Source: Halorhodospira abdelmalekii (GTDB lineage Bacteria > Pseudomonadota > Gammaproteobacteria > Nitrococcales > Halorhodospiraceae). Taken from it: a DNA stretch of 64,000 nt. The stretch covers positions 1-64,000 of the forward strand of contig NZ_NRRN01000010.1 in NCBI RefSeq assembly GCF_016583625.1, given 5' to 3'. The notes under the pieces were generated by a model. That model was not told where the DNA came from and ran no database searches. It saw only the letters and a program-made list of their open reading frames with translations. Positions 5,597-16,316 of the stretch are shown here, in pieces. The stretch's first letter is position 1. Every line of letters begins with the position of its first letter. The translations under genes were made by a program, and so were the position numbers.

Positions 5597-8149
5597 ATGG
5601 CGCTACGAACCGCACTGCCCCTGACACTGCTTGCCGCGCTGGCCGGGGCCATCGCCGTGACCCTCTTCCTCGGTGCACAGCAGACCGAGCGGGACGCTGC
5701 GCACTCGGTTCAAGCGCGTCCCGGGGAGGCCGCGGAGCGCCGCGGCGCCCTGGTCGATGAGATCGTCTTTACCGTCGAATCGGACCCCGGGCGGGTCGCT
5801 GCCCTGATTGAGCGCGGCTCCCACCACCTACTCGCCCAGGGCCTCGATAGTGCCACCATCTTCCGCCAGATCCAGCGCCTGCCGAACGTCGACTACTACT
5901 TATCGCACGGCAATACCGCCGATTTGGCCCTCAACCCGGCCGCCATGGCCGACGGGCGGCTCAATCCCTTTGAGGATCGGGCGATTCGCGAGGCGATGAA
6001 CTGGTTGATTGACCGTCGCTATGTCGCCGAGGAGCTTTACGGCGGCTTGGCGACCCCGCGCTATCTACCGATCCACACCGCCTTTCCCGACTACGCGCTG
6101 CTCGCTGCGACAGCCCGTCAACTCGAGCGCCACTACCGTTACGATCCAGCACGCGCCGCCGCCATCATTGATGAGCGCATGCGCGAACTCGGCGCCGAGC
6201 GCCGCGATGGGCGCTGGTTCGACGGCGACCGGCCGGTTACTCTGCGCATCTTGATTCGCACCGAGGATAACCGCGAGCGGGTCGGCGACTACATAGCGAA
6301 CCGCCTCGAAGACCTCGGCTTCCGGGTCGAGAGGCTCTATCGCACCGCCGATGAGGCGACCCGTATCTGGATCGCCTCCGATCCTTCCGCCGGGCGCTGG
6401 CATATCTACACCGGGGCGTGGATCTCGCCGGTGATTGATCGCGATGCCGGTGACAATCTGAGCTTCTACTACACCCCGCGCGGGCGGCCCTCAGCCCTGT
6501 GGCAGGCCTACGAACCCGGCCCGGAGCTGGCTGAGATCGCCGAGCGCTTGGAGCGGCGTGACTTCACCAGTCTGGAGCAGCGACGCGAATTGCTGGCCCG
6601 CGGCATCGAGCTGGCGATGGAGAACTCAGCCCGCCTCTGGTTGGTCGATCAGACCAGTGTCACCCCCCACGCCAGCTCGCTCGAGCTCGGCGCCGACCTT
6701 GCCGGTGGGATTGCCGGGTCAGCGCTGTGGCCCTACACGGTGCGGTTTCGTGATCAGATCGGCGGCCGGGTCATTGTCGCCACTCCGAGCATGCTGACCG
6801 AGCCGTGGAACCTGCTCGCCGGCAGCAACTGGATCTACGACACCATGATTCAGCGCGGCTTGCGCGACTCCGCGGTTCTACCCGACCCCTTCACCGGGCT
6901 CTATCACCCGCAGCGAATCGAGCGTGCCGAGGTCACGGTCGAGACCGACAGCCCTGTGCAGCGCACCCTTCCTTGGGTCGAGTTGGAGTTTCAAGATCGG
7001 ATCGAAGTGCCGGAGGACGCCTGGATCGCGTGGGATCCTGAAGCAGGCGAAATCGAGACCGTCGGCGAGCGCTACCCGGAGGGGCTGCGCGCCCGTGCTC
7101 GCACCGTCCTTCACTACGAAGAGGGCTACCTAGAGCGGCAGTGGCACGACGGCTCCCCGATCTCGCTGGCCGATATGATCCTGCCGTGGCTGCTTACCTT
7201 CGAGCGGGCCGATGAAGAGAGCCCCCTCTTTGATGCCAGCCACCGACCGAGCTTTGAGGTCTACCGCGAGCACTTTCGCGGCTGGCGCATCCGCGGCACC
7301 GACCCGCTGGTGGTCGAGGTCTACGGCGATCAGATCTTCCCGGATGCCGAGTTTCTGGCCGCGCAGCGCGCCCCGAGCCTGATGCCGTGGCATGTGCTCC
7401 AGCTCGGTATGGAGGCCGAGAGCCGGGGCGAGCTGGCCTTCTCATCGACCAAGGCCGATCAGCAGGGGGTGGAGTGGATGAATCTGGTCTCCGGTCCAAG
7501 TCTGGAGATCCTGCACGGCTATCTGCGCTCGGCGGCGGCGGTCGATCGCTTCCCCTTCCCTGAGACCCTTGCGCCCTTCATGCGCGAGGGTGAAGTGGCC
7601 GAGCGCCACGCTGCGCTGCTGGCCTGGTTCGCGGAGCACCGTCACTTTTGGGTCGGAGATGGACCCTTCTATCTCGCCTCAGTGCGTCCGGTCGAGGGGA
7701 CGCTGATCTTGCGGCGCAACCCGAACTTCCCAGACGCGGCTGATAAGTGGCTGCGCTTTACCGAGCCGCGCATCCCCGAGCTCGCCCTCGATGGACCGCT
7801 GGTGATTGAGCTCGGAGACGACGTCGAACTCGAACTGACGATCACCTTCGCCGGCGAGCCCTATCCCGAGGAGGAGATTGAGCAGGCCCGCTACATGCTC
7901 TTCGATGGTGACGACGAGCTCCATACACAGGGCGCTATCGAGAGTAGCGACGACCCGGGACGCTGGCGCCTGCGCCTTGAGGCCGAAACCCTCGCCGAAC
8001 TCGGCACCGGCGCTCACAGCCTTGAGGTCACCGTGATCACCCGCAACGTTGCGCTGCCGGCCTTTACCGCACACGCCTTTGCGGTGGTGCCGAAGCGCGA
8101 TGTTGCTGCGCCGCTTGATGCGCCGCTTGAGAGAGAGGGAGATCGCTGA
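5597..8149 (+). CDS. Large family-5 (Opp/Dpp) substrate-binding protein, apparently circularly permuted
   Basis: About 850 residues from ATG 5597; a GTG at 5570 lies inside the repeat array and is less likely. A single hydrophobic segment (residues 8-26) anchors or exports it; there is no lipobox. The family-5 landmarks are present but out of order. VDEIVFTVESDP (53-64) and NPFEDRAIREAMNWLID (123-139), normally in the second half, come first. The usual N-half landmarks follow: TPSMLTEPWN (396-405), WHDGSP (516-521), GDGPFYL (687-693) and RRNPNF (706-711). A beta-rich acidic domain fills about 735-850. Divergent from the permease/ATPase operon, it should deliver a substrate to it. Usual OppA proteins have about 550 residues. 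Confidence 0.8.
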   Translation: MALRTALPLTLLAALAGAIAVTLFLGAQQTERDAAHSVQARPGEAAERRGALVDEIVFTVESDPGRVAALIERGSHHLLAQGLDSATIFRQIQRLPNVDYYLSHGNTADLALNPAAMADGRLNPFEDRAIREAMNWLIDRRYVAEELYGGLATPRYLPIHTAFPDYALLAATARQLERHYRYDPARAAAIIDERMRELGAERRDGRWFDGDRPVTLRILIRTEDNRERVGDYIANRLEDLGFRVERLYRTADEATRIWIASDPSAGRWHIYTGAWISPVIDRDAGDNLSFYYTPRGRPSALWQAYEPGPELAEIAERLERRDFTSLEQRRELLARGIELAMENSARLWLVDQTSVTPHASSLELGADLAGGIAGSALWPYTVRFRDQIGGRVIVATPSMLTEPWNLLAGSNWIYDTMIQRGLRDSAVLPDPFTGLYHPQRIERAEVTVETDSPVQRTLPWVELEFQDRIEVPEDAWIAWDPEAGEIETVGERYPEGLRARARTVLHYEEGYLERQWHDGSPISLADMILPWLLTFERADEESPLFDASHRPSFEVYREHFRGWRIRGTDPLVVEVYGDQIFPDAEFLAAQRAPSLMPWHVLQLGMEAESRGELAFSSTKADQQGVEWMNLVSGPSLEILHGYLRSAAAVDRFPFPETLAPFMREGEVAERHAALLAWFAEHRHFWVGDGPFYLASVRPVEGTLILRRNPNFPDAADKWLRFTEPRIPELALDGPLVIELGDDVELELTITFAGEPYPEEEIEQARYMLFDGDDELHTQGAIESSDDPGRWRLRLEAETLAELGTGAHSLEVTVITRNVALPAFTAHAFAVVPKRDVAAPLDAPLEREGDR

Positions 8150-8291
8150 TCGGTACGTCGACGATCGAAACGCAGACGATCCGTAGAATTTCCGGGCTTC
8201 CATCGGCATACTGCGCAAGGAAGCCACCGACCGGTAGAGTTTGACTGCAGGTCAGCGAAGGGCAAGCCAAGGGGGCTGGAGGCCGACAGGA

Positions 8292-8657
8292 ATGGATCGT
8301 ATCTTCATCCGCGGACTAGAGATCGAGACCGTGATCGGTATCTTCGACTGGGAGCGACGGATTCGCCAGCGCGTACGCCTCGATCTTGAGATGGCGGCCG
8401 ATGTTGCGAGCGCCGCGGCGAGTGATTCGATCGACGATGCGCTCGACTACAAGGCGCTGAGCAAGCGACTGATCGCCTTTGTCGGCGAAAGCGAGTTCCT
8501 GCTCGTCGAGACCCTGGCTGAGCAGGTCGCTGCCATCGTCCGCAGTGAGTTTGCCGTCCCCTGGGTGCGCCTCTCGGTCAGCAAACCCGGTGCCTTGCGC
8601 GGTGCCGAGGATGTCGGGGTGGTGATCGAACGGGGGCAGCGTCTGGAAGCGCTTTAG
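8292..8657 (+). CDS. folB: Dihydroneopterin aldolase
   Basis: A 121-residue FolB, the enzyme that cleaves 7,8-dihydroneopterin to 6-hydroxymethyl-dihydropterin in folate synthesis. ATG 8292 starts MDRIFIRGLEIETVIGIFDWER, the family's N-terminal strand with the conserved Gly-Ile-x-x-x-Glu region. The middle has DDALDYKAL, and the end KPGALRGAEDVGV holds the conserved KPGA segment. Its length is normal for FolB. The next gene, folK, starts eight bases after the stop and catalyses the next step, so the two form an operon. Confidence 0.93.
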   Translation: MDRIFIRGLEIETVIGIFDWERRIRQRVRLDLEMAADVASAAASDSIDDALDYKALSKRLIAFVGESEFLLVETLAEQVAAIVRSEFAVPWVRLSVSKPGALRGAEDVGVVIERGQRLEAL

Positions 8658-8665
8658 GAAGTCTT

Positions 8666-9148
8666 GTGCCAATCGCCTACCTGAGTATCGGCAGCAACAT
8701 CGCACGCGAGTACCACATCCAGCAGGCTATGCTGGAGCTGCGGGCGCGTTGGCCCGATGTGCGTTTTTCACCGGTCTACGAGAGTGCCGCGGTCGGCTTC
8801 GCCGGTGAGGCGTTCTATAACCTCGCGGCCGCCTTTGAGGCGAGGGAGTCGCTCGCCGAGGTGCTTGAGGTGTTGCGGCAGCTCGAGCAGGCGCACGGTC
8901 GCACGCGCGGCGGTGGGAAATTCGCCGCCCGTACGCTTGATCTCGATCTGGTGGCGTGGGGCGATCAGGTTATCACCACCCCTGAAGTGAGCTTGCCACG
9001 CGCGGAGATCTTGGAGTACGACTTTGTCCTGCGTCCGCTCGCCGAGCTTGCCCCGGAGGCTCGCCACCCACTGTGTGGCGAGACCTACGCCGAACTGTGG
9101 CGGGCCTACACCGGTCCGGCCTCCATCTTGCGGGTCGTTCCGCTCTAG
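8666..9148 (+). CDS. folK: 2-amino-4-hydroxy-6-hydroxymethyldihydropteridine diphosphokinase
   Basis: A 160-residue HPPK, which pyrophosphorylates the FolB product with ATP. It starts at GTG 8666 behind AGGAAG. The N-terminal YLSIGSNI is the usual pterin-binding beginning. FYNLAAAF, LEQAHGR and the magnesium/ATP signature AARTLDLDLVAWG are family motifs; the common GPRTLDLDLL reads here AARTLDLDLV. PRAEILEYDFVLRPLAEL is the C-terminal conserved block. It is cotranscribed with folB and convergent with dsbD; 9149-9307 between them holds no gene. Confidence 0.92.
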   Translation: MPIAYLSIGSNIAREYHIQQAMLELRARWPDVRFSPVYESAAVGFAGEAFYNLAAAFEARESLAEVLEVLRQLEQAHGRTRGGGKFAARTLDLDLVAWGDQVITTPEVSLPRAEILEYDFVLRPLAELAPEARHPLCGETYAELWRAYTGPASILRVVPL

Positions 9149-9307
9149 CAGACCGACGTCAGCAAGATTCCCCATCGCGGGGTGTCTTACGCGGTCGGTA
9201 CCGCAGCCGGTCACTCCCCTAGGCCTTACGGCCCCTGCTGCGGGCGCTAAGTGGCCGGGCAACGGAGCGGAACGTACAACGGCGAGACCGAGCGCGGAGC
9301 GCCTCTG

Positions 9308-11128
9308 CTAGCGCTCAAAGGCGGCCCGGGCCTGCTCGGCAAACTCATCCGGCCCTTTAAACCCGGCGATCCGGTAGTCGCGCAGCTCTTCGCCGCTGGC
9401 ATCGAAAAAGAGGATGGCCGGCGGCAGATAGGCTTCACGCACGCGCAGCAGCTCTTGATCCTCAGCGCTCATCGCGGTGATGTCGACGCGCAGCTTCTCG
9501 ACCCCCTCAAGCGCTTCGCGGACTTGCTGCGCCGGCAGGGTGCGTTCTTCGAGTTGGATGCAGTAGACACACCAATCGGCCGTGATTTCGACGATGGCTG
9601 GGCGTCCCTCGGCGGCGGCCGCGGACAGCGCCTCGCGCAGCGCCGGTTCGCCGCCGTGGAGGGTCTGCCACTCCGCGAGCACCTGCGCTCGCGCCTGTGC
9701 TCGATCGTCGCCGGTGAGCACCGCCCACGGGCGCAGCGGGTCGCTCGCCCCAGTCGCCGCCCCGAGCAGTTGGGCACCACCGGCCAGGGCGATGAGCGCC
9801 GTTAGGCTCCATCCGAGCACCCTTGGTGTGGCCCCTGGTGTGGCCGGGCGGGGCGTAGCCTCGGCCGTTGGGGGCTGAGCACGGCGCAGGCGCCAGGCCA
9901 GCCAGCCGGCAGCCGCCAGGAGTAAGAGGCCCCAGGCCAGCAGTTCCAGCCAAGAGGGCATGAAGCGCGCAGCCATCCAGAGCGCTACGCCCAGGAAGAC
10001 AAAGCCGAAGGCCTGTTTAACGGCCTCCATCCACGGGCCGGAGCGCGGCATCCAGCGCCCGGCGGCGGTCCCGACCAGGAGCAGCGGCGCCCCCATACCG
10101 AGCGCCATCACGTAGAGTGCCCCCGCCCCCAGGGCAACCTCACCGGTGTTGCCGATAAAGGCGAGGGCGGCGACGAGTGCCGGCCCCGAACAGGCCCCGA
10201 CGATCAAGGTCGAGAGCACCCCCATGGCCGCCACGCCGGCGACCTGTCCGCCCGGCAAGCGGCTTGAGGCGTTCTGGAGTCGACTCTGCAGTGCTGCCGG
10301 CACTTGTAGGTTGTAGAGTCCGAACATGGCCAGCGCGAGCAGGACGAAGAGCGTGCTAAAGAGCCCGGTCACCAGCGGCCCTTGCAGATCGGCCTGGATC
10401 GCGCGCCCCGAGAGCCCAGCGAGTGCGCCGGCGCCGGCGTAGGTGATGGCGACCGCTTGGACGTAAACGAAGGAGAGCCACAGCGCACGGCCTGTGCCGG
10501 GGCGTTCGCCAGCGCGTCCGGCGCCGACGATCAGACCGGAGAGGATCGGGATCATCGGGTAGAGACAGGCGGTGAAGGCGAGTGCGAGCCCGGCGAGGAA
10601 AAAACCGCCAAGGACCGCCCAGAGGCTGCCGCCGGCCAGCAATCCCGTGAGCGGATCGCTACCGCCACTGCCAGGGCCTCGACCCCCCGAGACGGTGACC
10701 GTGCTTGGATCGTCGAGTCGGGCCTCGGCGACGCTCGGCGGGTAACAGAGCGCCCGTGGCTCATTGCAGCCTTGAAACTCAGCCCGCAGCAGCGCACTTT
10801 CGGAGAGCGGCTGCGACGTCTCGATGTGAACCTGCAGAAAGTCGCGGTAGATCTGCACCTCGCCGAAGAACTCATCGTGGTGCTTCTCGCCTTCGGGGAT
10901 GGTGACGTCGGTGATCTCGTTGTCGCCATCCTCCAGCGAGAAGTCTAAGGCGTGGCGATAGAGGTAGTGATCGGGAGCGATCTGCCAGGTGGCGACCAGG
11001 CGGTTCTCGGCGATCTGTTCAATCTGGAACGGAAACGCCTCCTCGACCGGTTTCAGTCCGGCGGAGGCGGTCGCGCTAGTCAACAGTAGCAGCGCGCTCA
11101 AGAGAACCACGAGCAGCGTTCTCGTCAT
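9308..11128 (-). CDS. dsbD: Thiol:disulfide interchange protein DsbD
   Basis: A 606-residue inner-membrane reductase that carries electrons from cytoplasmic thioredoxin to periplasmic targets such as DsbC and the cytochrome c maturation system. ATG 11128 gives a clean signal peptide (LLVVLLSALLLLTSATASA). The N-terminal domain has its Cys pair in GCNEPRALCYPP. The eight-helix domain has its pair in AFTACLYPMIP and GACSGPALVA, and the C-terminal thioredoxin fold has DWCVYC. All six expected cysteines are therefore present. It starts eight bases after the cutA stop, the cutA-dsbD order known in enterobacteria. A frame extending upstream overlaps cutA and is not used. Confidence 0.95.
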   Translation of the reverse strand: MTRTLLVVLLSALLLLTSATASAGLKPVEEAFPFQIEQIAENRLVATWQIAPDHYLYRHALDFSLEDGDNEITDVTIPEGEKHHDEFFGEVQIYRDFLQVHIETSQPLSESALLRAEFQGCNEPRALCYPPSVAEARLDDPSTVTVSGGRGPGSGGSDPLTGLLAGGSLWAVLGGFFLAGLALAFTACLYPMIPILSGLIVGAGRAGERPGTGRALWLSFVYVQAVAITYAGAGALAGLSGRAIQADLQGPLVTGLFSTLFVLLALAMFGLYNLQVPAALQSRLQNASSRLPGGQVAGVAAMGVLSTLIVGACSGPALVAALAFIGNTGEVALGAGALYVMALGMGAPLLLVGTAAGRWMPRSGPWMEAVKQAFGFVFLGVALWMAARFMPSWLELLAWGLLLLAAAGWLAWRLRRAQPPTAEATPRPATPGATPRVLGWSLTALIALAGGAQLLGAATGASDPLRPWAVLTGDDRAQARAQVLAEWQTLHGGEPALREALSAAAAEGRPAIVEITADWCVYCIQLEERTLPAQQVREALEGVEKLRVDITAMSAEDQELLRVREAYLPPAILFFDASGEELRDYRIAGFKGPDEFAEQARAAFER

Positions 11129-11135
11129 CTCGGCC

Positions 11136-11489
11136 TCACTCCTTCCCTGATGCTGCAGAGCGCGGCCGGTGTCGCGTCTCAGCGCTGATCCACTCCAAAA
11201 AGCCGCTGAGGCCCTTTTCGATCGGGCAGGCGATGATCTCCGGCAGATCGTACGGGTGGTTCGCCTGTAGGTAGGACTCGAGCTCGCTGTAGGCGACGTC
11301 GCTGGTCTTGATGACCAGCAGCCACTCGGCCTCCTCTTGGACGGCCCCCTCCCAGTAGAAGACCGAACTGATCCCCGAGACGATATTGACACAGGCCGCT
11401 AGGCTGGCCTCGACCGCGCCCCCGGCTAGGCGGCGCGCGGTCTCTTGATCCGGGCAGGTGCACAAGACCACGTAGTGCAAGCTCGCCAT
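11136..11489 (-). CDS. cutA: CutA1 divalent-cation tolerance protein
   Basis: A 117-residue CutA1, a trimeric ferredoxin-like protein linked to metal tolerance but without a settled biochemical role. ATG 11489 is chosen because GGAGGAG stands directly before it; an earlier ATG at 11525 would add twelve acidic residues. Family motifs are VLCTCPD, ASLAACVNIV, SSVFYWEG, LVIKTSD and HPYDLPEI. It is the first gene of a cutA-dsbD operon and divergent from groES, with the two sharing the region from 11490 to 11716. Confidence 0.92.
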   Translation of the reverse strand: MASLHYVVLCTCPDQETARRLAGGAVEASLAACVNIVSGISSVFYWEGAVQEEAEWLLVIKTSDVAYSELESYLQANHPYDLPEIIACPIEKGLSGFLEWISAETRHRPRSAASGKE

Positions 11490-11532
11490 CGGCTCCTCCT
11501 GTTCTACGGCCTCTTCTTCGTACATCACGACC

Positions 11533-11561
11533 CTTGAATTGTACCACCGGCGTCCACATCT
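11533..11561 (+). promoter_or_regulatory. Sigma-32 (RpoH)-type promoter of groESL
   Basis: CTTGAAT (11533-11539), 14 bases, then CCACATCT (11554-11561). Against the known consensus CTTGAAA / CCCCATNT each box has one mismatch. It lies 155 bases before the groES start, upstream of the sigma-70 promoter and CIRCE. An identical 14-base spacing occurs in the rpoH upstream region of this window. Confidence 0.6.
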
Positions 11562-11582
11562 CCGCGACAGCAACCCGGCCCC

Positions 11583-11610
11583 TTGACGAGCAGCGCGCAT
11601 CCAGTATGAT
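11583..11610 (+). promoter_or_regulatory. Sigma-70 promoter of groESL
   Basis: TTGACG (11583-11588), a 16-base spacer, and TATGAT (11605-11610). Transcription would begin around 11616-11618, inside the CIRCE element that starts at the last base of the -10 box. Repressor bound to CIRCE would therefore cover the start point. Confidence 0.75.
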
Positions 11611-11636
11611 TAGCACTCGTCAGCGGTGAGTGCTAA
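11610..11636. promoter_or_regulatory. CIRCE operator (HrcA binding site)
   Basis: A perfect TTAGCACTC, nine-base spacer, GAGTGCTAA. This is the canonical inverted repeat bound by the heat-shock repressor HrcA. Its placement at the groES start site indicates HrcA control of groESL. The hrcA gene itself is not in the window. Confidence 0.95.
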
Positions 11637-11716
11637 CAAACGAGCCGCCGGTTGCCATATACGAGAGACTTATCCACAGCCAACAGGCTTAACCAAAGAC
11701 AAGGGAGAGTGGACCG

Positions 11717-12007
11717 ATGAGCAGCATCCGTCCCCTGCACGACCGTGTAGTTATCCAACGCCTTGAGGAAGAGCGCACCTCTCCGGGCGGTATCGTCATC
11801 CCCGATACGGCGGCCGAGAAGCCGATCAAAGGCAAGGTGATCGCCGTCGGTAACGGCAAGATGCTCGACAACGGTGAGCGCCGCCCGGTCGAGGTCAGCC
11901 CTGGCGACCAGGTGCTCTTCGGCAAGTACTCCGGTACTGAGGTGAAGATCGACGGTGCAGACTACTTGGTGATGCGCGAAGACGACATCATGGCCGTCTT
12001 CGAGTAA
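11717..12007 (+). CDS. groES: Co-chaperonin GroES (Hsp10)
   Basis: A 96-residue GroES, the heptameric lid of the GroEL chamber. [19 protein letters not shown] is the family start. [15 protein letters not shown] is the mobile loop that touches GroEL, and the end [14 protein letters not shown] is typical. It is preceded by AGGGAGAG. An 80-base leader follows the sigma-70/CIRCE promoter. It is cotranscribed with groEL, but a 206-base spacer separates them. Confidence 0.97.
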   Translation: MSSIRPLHDRVVIQRLEEERTSPGGIVIPDTAAEKPIKGKVIAVGNGKMLDNGERRPVEVSPGDQVLFGKYSGTEVKIDGADYLVMREDDIMAVFE

Positions 12008-12062
12008 GACGTGCGCGCGCACCCTAGCACGCGTCGCCGCCGCTGCATAGCGGGCGATGGGT

Positions 12063-12085
12063 CGGGCGGGTAAGCGAGCCGCCCG
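12063..12085 (+). other. Stem-loop in the groES-groEL spacer
   Basis: CGGGCGG (12063-12069) pairs with CCGCCCG (12079-12085) across a nine-base loop. No T-run follows. It lies in an unusually long spacer (12008-12213) that also holds a 12-bp tandem repeat, TATCGCAGAACG then TATCGCAGAACA, at 12156-12179, and the groEL ribosome site AAGAGGAG. It may stabilise or separate the two messages. Confidence 0.5.
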
Positions 12086-12201
12086 GGTGTCCGGTGCGGT
12101 CGCTAGGCGAGCAGCCAATGCTGCGCCGGTCACGTCGCATCCCAGTGCTACCGAATATCGCAGAACGTATCGCAGAACACCGAGCTATACAGGCTATTTA
12201 A

Positions 12202-13866
<1,665 letters not shown>

Positions 13867-13914
13867 TGCCCCCGGCGTCTATTATCGGTGCCTAGCGCAC
13901 CAATCGCTTCGACC

Positions 13915-13947
13915 AGCCCCCGTTGGCATCTGCCATCGGGGGCTTTG
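13915..13947 (+). terminator. Rho-independent terminator after groEL
   Basis: AGCCCCCGTTGGCA and TGCCATCGGGGGCT form a stem of 14 positions with one T-T mismatch and a two-base loop, followed by TTT. It lies 49 bases after the groEL stop and before tsaD. Confidence 0.8.
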
Positions 13948-13995
13948 GTCTGTTAGGCGCTGGGGCGCTAGAGAGCCAGAGCAGAGAGCACCAGC

Positions 13996-15066
13996 ATGGA
14001 CCTGATCCTCGGTATCGAGACCTCGTGCGATGAGACCGCCGCGGCTCTTTACAGCGGGCAGCACGGGCTGCTCGCGCACGCACTGCATAGCCAAGTAGCC
14101 GCTCACGCCCGTTACGGTGGTGTGGTCCCCGAACTCGCTTCCCGTGATCACATTCGCAAGTTGCCTGGATTGACCCAGCAGGTTCTCGATGAGGCTGGCT
14201 TGAGCGTGGCACAGCTCGACGGTATCGCCTGGACACGCGGCCCGGGACTTCCCGGGGCGTTGATGGTAGGCGCCGGCTTTGCCCGTGCATTGGCCTGGGG
14301 GCTTGATATTCCGGCAATCGGAATTCACCACATGGAGGGCCACCTGCTGGCACCGCTGCTTGAGCCCCATCCTCCCGCGATGCCCTTTGTAGCACTGCTC
14401 GTCTCCGGCGGACACACCCTGTTGGTTCACGTCACTGACCTAGGCGACTACCGACTGCTTGGCGAGTCGGTCGATGATGCCGCCGGTGAGGCGTTCGATA
14501 AAGTCGCGCGGATGCTCGAACTCGGCTACCCAGGGGGGCCGGCTATTGCCAAACTCGCCGCCCAGGGGCGGCCCGGCGTTGAACTGCCACGCCCGATGAC
14601 CCAGCGGCCCGGGCTCGATTTCAGTTTTAGCGGGTTAAAGACAGCAGTGCGTCAATACTTGCAGGAGCATGAAGGGGAAGGCGGTGAAGAGCGTGGAGAC
14701 GATAAAGACGAAACGGCGATCTCGACGCTGCGGGCCGATGTCGCCTACGGCTTCCAAGAGGCCGTCGTCGATACGCTGCTGATCAAGTGCCGACGGGCCT
14801 TGGCGGCGACCGGGTCGCGCCGGCTCATTGTCGCCGGCGGTGTCGGTGCCAACGCCCGCCTGCGCGAACGGCTCAACGCCGCGGCCCAGTGCGACGGGTT
14901 CAGTGTCCACTACCCGCGCTTGGAGCTCTGCACCGATAACGCGGCAATGATCGCCTACGCTGGTTATCGTCGTCTGTGCAGAAGCGCCCGTGAACCGCTT
15001 CTAGCCGATCTCGACTTCTCGGTGCGTCCGCGCTGGCCCCTAACCGAACTTGCTGCGGTCTCTTGA
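13996..15066 (+). CDS. tsaD: tRNA N6-threonylcarbamoyladenosine synthase catalytic subunit TsaD
   Basis: A 356-residue Kae1/Qri7-family enzyme that transfers the threonylcarbamoyl group to A37 of ANN-reading tRNAs. [16 protein letters not shown] is the family start. [13 protein letters not shown] carries the two metal-binding His; LLVSGGHT and [13 protein letters not shown] are the nucleotide-binding segments, and [12 protein letters not shown] is the last motif. A short acidic insertion (about residues 223-236) is unremarkable. The partner tsaC lies at 21575-22159 in the same window. Its last 27 bases overlap the end of the convergent cca gene. Confidence 0.96.
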   Translation: MDLILGIETSCDETAAALYSGQHGLLAHALHSQVAAHARYGGVVPELASRDHIRKLPGLTQQVLDEAGLSVAQLDGIAWTRGPGLPGALMVGAGFARALAWGLDIPAIGIHHMEGHLLAPLLEPHPPAMPFVALLVSGGHTLLVHVTDLGDYRLLGESVDDAAGEAFDKVARMLELGYPGGPAIAKLAAQGRPGVELPRPMTQRPGLDFSFSGLKTAVRQYLQEHEGEGGEERGDDKDETAISTLRADVAYGFQEAVVDTLLIKCRRALAATGSRRLIVAGGVGANARLRERLNAAAQCDGFSVHYPRLELCTDNAAMIAYAGYRRLCRSAREPLLADLDFSVRPRWPLTELAAVS

Positions 15067-16302
15067 GGCGGCGACTGCCTGACAGCGTGCCTCGCGTACC
15101 GCGCGTCCTATTTCAGGCCCCCGCAACCCTTGTTCGACAAAGGTGCGCGCGCTCACCGGACTCGCCGCTGCGTAGGCTTGACGGATCGCTGCTGCGGCGC
15201 GGTACGGGACTCGTTCAGCAGTCTGTGCAATCTGTTCGGGACTGCCGCCGCGCCCACGAAAATCGGCCTCACACGCCCCGAGCACCGCTTCGAGGCGCTC
15301 CGGGCGACGGAAGGCATCGAGACGCTCCAGCAGCGTCACCAAGCTCCCGGGTCGCATCCCGGAGGCCCGGTGCACACTCAGGTGGTAACGAGTCACTAGG
15401 CGGGCCACCTCGGCGCATTGACGCGGCACGCGCAGCCGGCGGTACAACTCGACCACGACGGGCTCGCCGTTTTTATCGTGATGCGGGTGGCGGGGCCACT
15501 CCGCTGCCGGGGTGAGCGCCTTGCCGACATCGTGAACCAAAGCGGCGAAACGCGCCGACTCGCTGAGTTCGAGGTGGGCAGCGGCAGCCAACACACAGAG
15601 CGTATGAGTGCCGACATCGCCCTCCGGGTGGTAATCGGCGCGCTGCGGTACAGAGAAGAGCACATCGATCTCCGGCAAGATCTTGGCCAAGGCCCCGCAG
15701 TTGCGCAACAGCTCGATCATGCACTGCGGGGCCGGCTCCATCAAACCGCGCCGCAACTCCTGCCAGACCCGCTCTGGCACCAAAGCGTCGACCTCACCGG
15801 CTGCGACCATTTCGCGACAAAGCGCCAACGTCTCGGGAGCGACCTTAAACCCGAGCGGTGCAAAGCGGGCCAGGAATCGCCCCAGGCGCAGAATCCGCAC
15901 CGGGTCTTCGGCAAAGGCGGCAGTGACGTGGCGCAGCCAGCCTGCCTCCAGATCCTCACGCCCCCCGTAGGGATCGATCAGCGCACCGTGCTCATCGCGC
16001 GCCATGGCGTTGATCGTCAGATCGCGACGGGCTAAGTCTTGCTCCAATGAGACATCGGGTGCGGCGTGGAAGGCGAAACCGCAGTAGCCAGCGCCCACTT
16101 TGCGTTCAGTCCGCGCAAGGGCATACTCCTCGCGCGTCTGCGGATGCAAAAAGACCGGAAAATCCTTACCGACTGGGCGGTAGCCGAGCTGCTCTAAGGT
16201 CCCCGGAGTCGCCCCGACCACGACCCAATCGGCGTCGTGCACAGGCAGCCCAAGCAGCTCGTCACGAACCGAACCACCGACACGGTAACACCGCATCATC
16301 AC
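15040..16302 (-). CDS. cca: CCA-adding tRNA nucleotidyltransferase with HD domain
   Basis: A 420-residue enzyme that builds or repairs the 3' CCA of tRNA without a template. [16 protein letters not shown] and [11 protein letters not shown] hold the nucleotidyltransferase signature and two catalytic acidic residues. [10 protein letters not shown] and [15 protein letters not shown] are class II motifs. ALVHDVGK with later His residues is the HD phosphohydrolase domain found in the long gammaproteobacterial form (about 412 residues in E. coli). The exact start among the three leading Met codons (16302, 16299, 16296) is open because there is no clear ribosome site. The 3' end overlaps tsaD by 27 bases. 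Confidence 0.94.
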   Translation of the reverse strand: MMMRCYRVGGSVRDELLGLPVHDADWVVVGATPGTLEQLGYRPVGKDFPVFLHPQTREEYALARTERKVGAGYCGFAFHAAPDVSLEQDLARRDLTINAMARDEHGALIDPYGGREDLEAGWLRHVTAAFAEDPVRILRLGRFLARFAPLGFKVAPETLALCREMVAAGEVDALVPERVWQELRRGLMEPAPQCMIELLRNCGALAKILPEIDVLFSVPQRADYHPEGDVGTHTLCVLAAAAHLELSESARFAALVHDVGKALTPAAEWPRHPHHDKNGEPVVVELYRRLRVPRQCAEVARLVTRYHLSVHRASGMRPGSLVTLLERLDAFRRPERLEAVLGACEADFRGRGGSPEQIAQTAERVPYRAAAAIRQAYAAASPVSARTFVEQGLRGPEIGRAVREARCQAVAASRDRSKFG

Positions 16303-16316
16303 TGGTGAGCCACGCA

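Noticed and set aside
9170-9182. CCCC/GGGG stem between folK and dsbD as a terminator
   Set aside because: The stem is only four pairs and lacks a T-run.
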